Notes under the pieces: generated by a model
Told to the model about the DNA's origin: nothing
Databases searched by the model: none
Seen by the model: only the letters and a program-made list of their open reading frames with translations
Origin: Fidelibacterota bacterium UBA7303
GTDB lineage: Bacteria > Fidelibacterota > Marinisomatia > Marinisomatales > UBA1611
Direction of reading: 5' to 3'
Assembly: GCA_002471805.1 (NCBI GenBank)
Contig: DKQR01000007.1
Span: 1-12,910, forward strand
DNA length: 12,910 bases
Program-made: the position numbers and the translations under genes
Shown here: positions 7,749 through 12,910 of the stretch, piece after piece
Numbering within the stretch: the first letter of the stretch is position 1
How the letters are laid out: each line of letters opens with the position of its first letter

Positions 7749-8378
7749 ATGAAACGATTTTTTGATACTTTGTTCACCTTAGTGGGTATTATCATTTTAT
7801 CGCCAATTTTATTGATTATTATGGTACTAAGCCTTTTATTTCAAGGATACCCGATTTTGTTTTTTCATGAGCGCTTGGGCATAAATGGCGCTCCCTTCAC
7901 AATGGTGAAGTTTAGAACCATGGCCACCGGGCAATCAATCAGCGCTTCTCACGATATTACCCGCCTGACCAAATGGGGAAAATTCTTAAGACGAACGAGT
8001 ATTGATGAATTTCCCGTATTAATCAATGTTATCAAGGGAGACATGAGTTTGGTTGGTCCCCGGCCATTACCCCAAAAATATTTTTCCCGATTCAACGCCT
8101 TTCAAAAAAAGCGCTTCCAGGTCAAACCTGGCATAACTGGATTAGCACAAATTAAGGGGCGCAATCAATTGTCATGGGAAGAACGCTTTGAATTTGATGT
8201 TCAATATGTAAATGATCATTCCTTTTTTTTAGATATAAAAATAATTCTGATTACAATTTTATTGGTGTTTAAAGGTGTTGGGGTTACCTCAAAAGAGCAG
8301 GAAATTATGCCGGAATTCATGGGAACGAAACGAACACATGAAATTTCGGATAATTCTGAAACAGAATACCTTGATTGA
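7749..8378 (+). CDS. Monotopic phosphoglycosyl transferase (undecaprenyl-phosphate sugar-1-phosphate transferase, PglC/WcaJ-type)
   Basis: A 209-residue protein of the small monotopic phosphoglycosyl transferase type. It starts 'MKRFFDTLFTLVGIIILSPI', with the basic-aromatic residues and the single re-entrant membrane helix (~7-30). Then come 'HERLGINGAPFTMVKFRTM' (~40-58), the catalytic Asp-Glu dyad in 'RRTSIDEFPVLINV' (D86, E87), 'KGDMSLVGPRPLP' (~96-108) and 'KPGITGLAQIKGRN' (~126-139). All hallmark elements are present, so it should be active. It transfers a sugar-1-phosphate from a nucleotide sugar to undecaprenyl phosphate at the inner membrane, the first step of repeat-unit assembly. 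The length matches PglC-type enzymes rather than the longer WbaP/WcaJ forms with extra N-terminal helices. The last ~25 residues are polar and poorly conserved. The sugar is not readable from sequence. Placing the initiating enzyme mid-cluster, after the glycosyltransferases, is common. Confidence 0.93.
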   Translation: MKRFFDTLFTLVGIIILSPILLIIMVLSLLFQGYPILFFHERLGINGAPFTMVKFRTMATGQSISASHDITRLTKWGKFLRRTSIDEFPVLINVIKGDMSLVGPRPLPQKYFSRFNAFQKKRFQVKPGITGLAQIKGRNQLSWEERFEFDVQYVNDHSFFLDIKIILITILLVFKGVGVTSKEQEIMPEFMGTKRTHEISDNSETEYLD

Positions 8379-8426
8379 ATCCTTTTAAAAATTACCTTCC
8401 TAAACAAATATTATAACTTTTGGTAA

Positions 8427-10244
8427 ATGTATATTCTGGGTATATCAGCATTTTATCATGATAGCGCAGCTTGCCTTATAAAGAATGGCATAATTGTGGC
8501 GGCGGCTCAAGAAGAACGGTTTACCAGAAAAAAACATGATCATACATTTCCATCCAATGCAATTCAGTATTGTTTGAGAGAAGCTGGCATAGATGGTACG
8601 GAACTGGATTATGTCGCTTTTTATGACAAACCATTTCTGAAATTCGAACGGATTTTGGAAACCTATTTGGCTTATGCACCTTTTGGGATAGGCTCATTTT
8701 TAAAGGCAATGCCGTTATGGATTAAGAAAAAGATCTGGATCAAAGAAATAATCAAAGATGAACTGAATTATTCCGGTAAAATTATTTTTCCAGAACATCA
8801 TGAATCCCATGCTGCATCAGCATTCTTCCCTTCTCCATTTCAGGAAGCTGCATTTATTACGATGGACGGTGTTGGCGAATGGCCAACATCCAGTTTTGGG
8901 TTTGGCAAAGATAACCAGATTGAGTTGCTGGCAGACATTCAATTTCCTCATTCACTTGGATTGCTTTATTCTGCGTTTACTTATTACACTGGTTTTAGGG
9001 TTAATTCCGGTGAATATAAAGTGATGGGATTAGCGCCTTATGGTGAAGCAAAATACAAAGATTTGATTTATGAGCATTTGATTGATGTGAAAGAAGACGG
9101 TTCTTTTAAGATGAATATGGATTATTTTAATTATTGTGCTGGCTTGACCATGACCAGTGCAAAATTTCACCAACTTTTTGGAGGTCCGCCGCGGAAACCT
9201 GAAAGTGAACTCACTCAAAAAGAAATGGACCTGGCGCGTTCAGTTCAGGAAGTAACTGAAGAAATTGTACTAAAAATGGCAAAGCACGTAAGAAAAGAAA
9301 CAGGAATGAAGTATCTTTGTCTTGCCGGCGGTGTTGCATTGAATTGTGTTGCCAATGGAAAACTATTACGATCTGGCTTATTTGATAATATCTGGATACA
9401 GCCTGCAGCTGGAGATGCCGGAGGTGCTATCGGATGTGCATTGCTCACATGGTACCAGTTTTTGGGAAATATTAGAAATGCGGATAATAAAAATGATTTT
9501 ATGAAAGGTGCCTATCTCGGACCGAATTTCAGTAACGGCAGTATTGAATCATTTCTTAAAAAGAATGACTATTCTTATCAAACTCTGACGGATGAAGAAT
9601 TACCTGATAAAATAGCGGATCTGATTGCCGATGAAAAGGTAATAGGCTGGTTTCAGGGACGGATGGAATTCGGACCAAGAGCGTTGGGTTCCAGAACAAT
9701 CATTGGTGATGCCAGATCATCTGAAATGCAAAAAACGATGAACCTAAAAATCAAATATAGAGAAAGTTTTAGACCTTTCGCACCATCAGTCAGAGCAGAA
9801 AATATTTCTGATTATTTTGAGATTGATCGGGAAAGCCCCTATATGCTGTTGGTTGCCAATGTTCAAAAAGATAGACAGGTAGCAATGTCAAAAAAACAAA
9901 ATTCTTATTTCGGTCTTGAAAAGCTAAATGTAGTTCGTTCTGAAATACCGGCAATCACACACGTGGATTATTCCGCTAGGATTCAGTCAGTGAATGGAAT
10001 AACTAACCCCCGCTACCATAAGATGCTTACAAAGTTCAATGATAAATACGACTGTCCCGTTATTGTTAATACATCGTTCAATGTTCGTGGAGAGCCTATT
10101 GTATGTACACCGAAAGATGCATATCTTTGTTTCATGCGGACGGAAATGGATTACTTAATAATGGGGAATTATTTGTTGGATAAAAAGGATCAAAAAACAA
10201 TTGTAGGAGATTCTGACTGGCGGAGTGAATTTGAACTGGATTAA
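8427..10244 (+). CDS. Carbamoyltransferase, NodU/CmcH/SxtI family
   Basis: A 605-residue, full-length two-domain carbamoyltransferase. The N-terminal Kae1-like domain opens 'MYILGISAFYHDSAACLI' and carries 'FPEHHESHAASAFFPSPF' (H124, H125, H128), 'FITMDGVGEW' (D147), 'GGVALNCVANGKL' (~301-313) and 'AAGDAGGAIGCAL' (D330). These histidines and aspartates occupy the positions of the metal/nucleotide site known from TobZ-like enzymes. The C-terminal Carbam_trans_C domain shows 'WFQGRMEFGPRALGSRTIIG' (~408-427) and 'YRESFRPFAPSV', and near the end 'VNTSFNVRGEPIVCTP'. The enzyme should use carbamoyl phosphate and ATP to make a carbamoyl-adenylate and transfer the carbamoyl group to a hydroxyl, probably of a sugar in this locus. 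The two small membrane genes that follow match the partners seen beside sxtI in saxitoxin clusters. Carbamoylation of the polysaccharide is inferred, not shown. Confidence 0.93.
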   Translation: MYILGISAFYHDSAACLIKNGIIVAAAQEERFTRKKHDHTFPSNAIQYCLREAGIDGTELDYVAFYDKPFLKFERILETYLAYAPFGIGSFLKAMPLWIKKKIWIKEIIKDELNYSGKIIFPEHHESHAASAFFPSPFQEAAFITMDGVGEWPTSSFGFGKDNQIELLADIQFPHSLGLLYSAFTYYTGFRVNSGEYKVMGLAPYGEAKYKDLIYEHLIDVKEDGSFKMNMDYFNYCAGLTMTSAKFHQLFGGPPRKPESELTQKEMDLARSVQEVTEEIVLKMAKHVRKETGMKYLCLAGGVALNCVANGKLLRSGLFDNIWIQPAAGDAGGAIGCALLTWYQFLGNIRNADNKNDFMKGAYLGPNFSNGSIESFLKKNDYSYQTLTDEELPDKIADLIADEKVIGWFQGRMEFGPRALGSRTIIGDARSSEMQKTMNLKIKYRESFRPFAPSVRAENISDYFEIDRESPYMLLVANVQKDRQVAMSKKQNSYFGLEKLNVVRSEIPAITHVDYSARIQSVNGITNPRYHKMLTKFNDKYDCPVIVNTSFNVRGEPIVCTPKDAYLCFMRTEMDYLIMGNYLLDKKDQKTIVGDSDWRSEFELD

Positions 10245-10247
10245 GGT

Positions 10248-10661
10248 ATGCTAGAAGAAATAAAAAATATAAAAAGTGAAAAAAGTGATTTACGGAAGTT
10301 TGGGATTACCATCGGCGTAATATTATTGATCATTGCCGGGTTTTTATTCTGGAAGGAAAAAGAATCATTTCAAATATTACTTACTTTTGGTATAACCTTC
10401 TGTATTCTTGGAATAATGATCCCTTTTATTCTAAAACCCATTTATTGGATATGGATGATTTTCGCCACCATCCTTGGATGGATAATGACACGTATAATAT
10501 TAAGTTTGCTCTTTTATATTATATTTACAACGATTGGACTAACTTTAAGATTATTTGGGAAACAGTTCCTCAGTCTCAGGGTGGATAAATTAAATAACTC
10601 CTATTGGAATGATAGAAAAACTGAGAAACGTGTTTTGAAAGACTATGAAAAACAGTACTAA
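10248..10661 (+). CDS. SxtJ-like membrane protein
   Basis: A 137-residue protein beginning 'MLEEIKNIKSEKSDLRKFGI'. It has three or four hydrophobic helices (~17-34, 41-60, 65-80, 82-103), then a polar tail with 'LNNSYWNDRK' and the ending 'KDYEKQY'. The 'DLRKFG' entry, the helix layout and the 'SYW...YEKQ' tail are features I associate with the SxtJ family, named after a gene next to sxtI in cyanobacterial saxitoxin clusters. Its place, three bases after the carbamoyltransferase stop, supports that. The molecular role of the family is unknown; a membrane platform or partner for the carbamoyltransferase is a reasonable guess. An AAGG sequence lies directly before the start. The last 17 bases overlap the next gene in another frame. 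Confidence 0.75.
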   Translation: MLEEIKNIKSEKSDLRKFGITIGVILLIIAGFLFWKEKESFQILLTFGITFCILGIMIPFILKPIYWIWMIFATILGWIMTRIILSLLFYIIFTTIGLTLRLFGKQFLSLRVDKLNNSYWNDRKTEKRVLKDYEKQY

Positions 10662-11778
10662 AAATTTTCTTCTTTTATTTGCTTCTCTGCTTTTCTGCAC
10701 CGTAATTGCAGAAACCATTGTGAGGTTGTTTCTTCCTCAGCAGTTAATCTACGCTCCCCCGGATGTATACCAACCAGATAGTACTTTTGGATGGAGGTAT
10801 CTTGAAAATACAAATACAGTGGTAAATCATGCGGGCGCAGGATTGGTGCATTTCCGTACAGATGAATATGGTTATAGAATAAATGCAACTGACAACAAAA
10901 TAAAAAATACGGGAAATCCTCTTAACGTTTTGATCCTTGGCGACTCTTTTTTAGCGGCCTTGCAGGTGGAAAATGAAAAAACTATCCCTCAATTATTAAA
11001 ACAAGATTTACAGTCCCAATATACCCTAAATGTTGATTTTTATAATTCAGCTGTAGGGGGATGGGATCCGAATCATTATTTGTTGGAAGCAAAAAAAGTA
11101 TTAAAAGAAAACAGACTCAAATTGGATATGTGTTTAGTTTTTTTGTATGTGTCTAATGACATTGTAACATCAGTAAATACTTCATACAACTTTGAACAAG
11201 TTTCACCCCAACACAGTTTTAGTATTCCTGAAGATTTAAGTTGGTCTTCTTTTATTAATTCTGTTTTATATCCGATAAATGATTTTCTTGAAGTTAGATC
11301 ACATTTATTTATTTTTCTGAAACACAGATTTCAATCCATTCTCGCTAAATTTGGTCTAACTGCAGCATATTTTCCGGATATATTTTTATTAAGTGAACAA
11401 TCTTCTGCCAGGTGGGGGATAACGTCCGGTATATGTAAAAATATTCATGACGAATTTCAACGTCTGAATGTCCCCGTTGTTTTTATTTTATTACCAAGCG
11501 TTTATCAGTGTAATACTAAAATTTTCTATGAACATATAGAAAACTTTGATATACCCCTGGATTCAGTAGATTTAAAACAACCCAATGAATTACTGGCAGA
11601 ATACTTTCAAGAGAATCGCATTGAATTGCATGACCCTTTATTTTTTATGCAAAAACAGTTTAATCATGGATACACCATGTATGGTAAAATTGACGGTCAT
11701 TTTAATGAAGAAGGGCATCGTGTTGTGGCAGACTATGTTTTACCGCTTGTTTTGAAAAACCTAAAAAAGGAGCAATAA
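10645..11778 (+). CDS. Membrane-anchored SGNH/GDSL-hydrolase-like protein
   Basis: A 377-residue protein with an N-terminal signal anchor (~7-29, 'FLLLFASLLFCTVIAETIVR'), so the rest probably lies in the periplasm. SGNH blocks are recognisable: block I 'VLILGDSFLAALQV' (G99-D100-S101, Ser101 the likely nucleophile), block II 'NSAVGGWDPNHYLL' (~134-147), block III 'LYVSNDI' (Asn171) and a C-terminal 'DGHFNEEGH' (~350-358) supplying the Asp and His. All catalytic residues appear present. Such proteins in polysaccharide loci add or remove O-acyl groups. Context gives another possibility, action on the carbamoylated sugar, because the gene lies between the SxtJ-like and SxtK-like genes. It overlaps the SxtJ-like gene by 17 bases and ends four bases before the next start. 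Hydrolase versus acyltransferase cannot be decided from sequence. Confidence 0.8.
   Translation: MKNSTKNFLLLFASLLFCTVIAETIVRLFLPQQLIYAPPDVYQPDSTFGWRYLENTNTVVNHAGAGLVHFRTDEYGYRINATDNKIKNTGNPLNVLILGDSFLAALQVENEKTIPQLLKQDLQSQYTLNVDFYNSAVGGWDPNHYLLEAKKVLKENRLKLDMCLVFLYVSNDIVTSVNTSYNFEQVSPQHSFSIPEDLSWSSFINSVLYPINDFLEVRSHLFIFLKHRFQSILAKFGLTAAYFPDIFLLSEQSSARWGITSGICKNIHDEFQRLNVPVVFILLPSVYQCNTKIFYEHIENFDIPLDSVDLKQPNELLAEYFQENRIELHDPLFFMQKQFNHGYTMYGKIDGHFNEEGHRVVADYVLPLVLKNLKKEQ
11768..11772 (+). promoter_or_regulatory. Shine-Dalgarno sequence of the SxtK-like gene
   Basis: AGGAG with a 10-base spacer to the ATG at 11783. It lies inside the last codons of the SGNH gene and is the clearest ribosome binding site in the window, where most starts have none. 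It supports the reality of the short gene that follows. Confidence 0.55.
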
Positions 11779-11782
11779 TTAT

Positions 11783-11941
11783 ATGTCTAAGCTTTCCATT
11801 TTCTTAGAGATCTGGGAATTTCTTAAATACCGTAAAAAATGGTGGCTGGTGCCGATTATAATCTTTTTTGTTTTATTTGGTACATTGTTGGTTCTAACCG
11901 AAGGATCTGCTCTGGCACCTTTCATCTATGTATTGTTTTAA
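11783..11941 (+). CDS. DUF5989/SxtK-like 52-residue membrane protein
   Basis: A short gene easily lost to length cut-offs: 52 codons from ATG to TAA. The protein starts with an amphipathic 'MSKLSIFLEIWEFLKYRKKW', continues with one membrane helix (~21-39, 'WLVPIIIFFVLFGTLLVL') and ends in 'SALAPFIYVLF'. The pattern K-x-W-W-L-x-P-I-I plus the final S-A-L-A-P-F-I-Y-x-L-F is what I recall for DUF5989, to which SxtK of saxitoxin clusters belongs. An AGGAG at 11768-11772, the four-base gap to the preceding gene and the nearby SxtI- and SxtJ-like genes all support it. Function unknown; a small membrane subunit of a carbamoyltransferase complex is inferred. The carbamoyltransferase, SxtJ and SxtK types are thus all present, though split here by the SGNH gene. 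Confidence 0.8.
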   Translation: MSKLSIFLEIWEFLKYRKKWWLVPIIIFFVLFGTLLVLTEGSALAPFIYVLF

Positions 11942-11982
11942 ATACGGTTATTTAATTTAAGAGCAAAACAATAGCACTACCT

Positions 11983-12735
11983 ATGCTGAAAGCCTTCATC
12001 CACCAGTTGAAAAACCGTTTGCCCGCCACCAGCTCGGTACAGTACAATGATGTTGTGCTGCCCCCACCGCACCGTCGCTGGTGTGGACCTGAATTCCGGG
12101 ACAATGCCTATTTTCTGGATTCGGCTGTAAACGAGGCCAAGCGACTGAAAACATTGTTGGGGTGCACCCCGCAAAGCCGGGTCCTCGATGTTGGTTGCGG
12201 TTTCGGTCGCTTACCTATTGGTATGCTCCAGGTTTTTGACTTGGATAGCTACGTCGGCGTGGACGTGCATAAGCAGTCAATCAAATGGTGTGAGCGTTTC
12301 ATCGAGCGCAATAATCCGAACTACCGTTTTCAGCACTTAAATATTATCAATGCACGTTATAATAGGAAAGGAGTGGAGCTTAAGGATGGTTTTCAGTTTC
12401 CCCTCGATTCTGAAAGTGTGGACATTATCTACCTTTTTTCTGTTTTCTCTCATATGACGGTGGAAGACATGCGTGTCTACTTAAAGGATTTTTTCCGTAT
12501 TCTAGTACGCGGCGGCCGGGTCTTCTTTACTGCTTTTATTGAAGAAGATGTATCTGATGTGAGCATAAACCCGGTTGATTACCTGTTTGAACAGTATTCG
12601 GGCCCGCTCCATGTCGTTCGATATAACAGGAATTATTTGTTTAAATTGGTAAATGAAATTGGGTTTACGGTATCAAATTTTATCCATGGCTCAGAAACTG
12701 ATAAACAAAGTGGTTTGTACTTAAAAAAGCTATGA
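11983..12735 (+). CDS. Class I SAM-dependent methyltransferase
   Basis: A 250-residue protein with a Methyltransf_25/11-like core: motif I 'VLDVGCGFGRLPIGML' (~67-82), acidic motif II 'YVGVDVHKQSI' (D94), a post-motif 'SESVDIIYLFSVFSHMTVED' and 'ILVRGGRVFFTAFIEED'. The N-terminal ~35 residues are polar with 'PPPHRRWCG' before the fold. It has no zinc ribbon and is not a close copy of the methyltransferase at 6891. A sugar or nucleotide-sugar substrate is inferred from the locus. Base composition rises sharply here: 12181-12240 holds 30 G+C of 60, against 15 of 60 at 10501-10560, so the gene may have a different history from the block before it. It starts 41 bases after the SxtK-like gene, without a Shine-Dalgarno sequence. 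The last ~100 bases become AT-rich again, although the protein looks complete. Confidence 0.85.
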   Translation: MLKAFIHQLKNRLPATSSVQYNDVVLPPPHRRWCGPEFRDNAYFLDSAVNEAKRLKTLLGCTPQSRVLDVGCGFGRLPIGMLQVFDLDSYVGVDVHKQSIKWCERFIERNNPNYRFQHLNIINARYNRKGVELKDGFQFPLDSESVDIIYLFSVFSHMTVEDMRVYLKDFFRILVRGGRVFFTAFIEEDVSDVSINPVDYLFEQYSGPLHVVRYNRNYLFKLVNEIGFTVSNFIHGSETDKQSGLYLKKL

Positions 12736-12808
12736 CTAAAGAAATAAAAAGAACAAATTCTGTAGGTAGTGACATTACCTTGGAAGATTAAAATTGAAAT
12801 AAAATTTA

Positions 12809-12910
12809 ATGAAAAATAAAAAAATATTGGTACTCGGTTCCTCAGGCTTTTTGGGCAGCCATTTGGTAAAATCCTTGGCAAAAAAAAATAAAGTGGTTCA
12901 ATTTGATACG
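12809..12910 (+). CDS. NAD(P)-dependent epimerase/dehydratase-like protein, 5' part (cut by window end)
   Basis: Thirty-four codons are open to the end of the window. The protein begins 'MKNKKILVLGSSGFLGSHLV', a first beta strand followed by the G-x-x-G-x-x-G nucleotide-binding loop (G10-S-S-G13-F-L-G16), then 'KSLAKKNKVVQFD', whose second strand ends in an acidic residue as in NAD-binding short-chain dehydrogenases. This is the start of an extended SDR such as UDP-glucose 4-epimerase or a sugar 4,6-dehydratase. The locus makes a nucleotide-sugar enzyme the most likely choice. No Shine-Dalgarno sequence is visible before the ATG. Too little is present to name the sugar. Confidence 0.75.
   Translation, partial: MKNKKILVLGSSGFLGSHLVKSLAKKNKVVQFDT

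Noticed and set aside
2045..11069. Frequent GGATCC hexamers
   Set aside because: About seven copies in scattered coding positions without fixed spacing or orientation context. This is only modestly above chance and shows no sign of a functional repeat.
8427..11941. A saxitoxin-type toxin cluster
   Set aside because: Only the carbamoylation trio resembles sxt genes. The polyketide-like, amidinotransferase and tailoring genes are absent, and the surroundings are polysaccharide genes.

Overview
The window is a cell-surface polysaccharide (O-antigen or exopolysaccharide type) biosynthesis locus of the Wzx/Wzy-dependent kind, read entirely from the + strand. It begins inside a beta-propeller-like repeat protein and ends inside a nucleotide-sugar epimerase-like gene. 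The organism is almost certainly a Gram-negative bacterium. Most start codons lack a Shine-Dalgarno sequence and sit behind A-rich leaders, and the first protein is built of short 'W-x-R/K-x-Y-G ... G-D/N' repeats. Both traits are common in the Bacteroidota/FCB group and related marine or sediment phyla, but no single gene fixes the phylum, so this is only a lean.

Layout. 1-825: 3' end of a repeat protein with five ~53-residue repeats. 834-2057: a polysaccharide co-polymerase (Wzz-like chain-length regulator) with a CI-repressor-like helix-turn-helix fused to its cytoplasmic N-terminus, the most unusual gene here. 2132-4668: a Wzx-type flippase and a Wzy-type polymerase, overlapping by one base. 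4643-6666: a GT2 and a GT4 glycosyltransferase in overlapping frames. 6667-6890: a gap holding a strong GC-rich palindrome. 6891-8378: a zinc-ribbon SAM methyltransferase and the monotopic phosphoglycosyl transferase that should load the first sugar on undecaprenyl phosphate. 8427-11941: a carbamoyltransferase, an SxtJ-like membrane protein, an SGNH-hydrolase-like membrane-anchored protein and a 52-residue SxtK/DUF5989-like membrane protein. 11983-12735: a second SAM methyltransferase. 12809-end: the start of an NAD(P)-binding epimerase/dehydratase.

Working model (inference). The phosphoglycosyl transferase starts the repeat unit and the two glycosyltransferases extend it. The methyltransferases and the carbamoyltransferase module decorate it. 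Wzx flips it, Wzy polymerises it and the HTH-Wzz protein sets chain length, perhaps also sensing or regulating transcription. Two glycosyltransferases plus the initiating enzyme suggest a repeat unit of about three sugars unless other transferases lie outside the window. No complete nucleotide-sugar pathway is present.

Base composition is mosaic: the Wzz gene and the second methyltransferase are clearly GC-richer than the glycosyltransferase-to-SxtK block between them. This fits a conserved frame with an exchanged central cassette. No tRNA, rRNA, CRISPR array, transposase or convincing rho-independent terminator was seen, and no gene-free stretch exceeds 300 bases.
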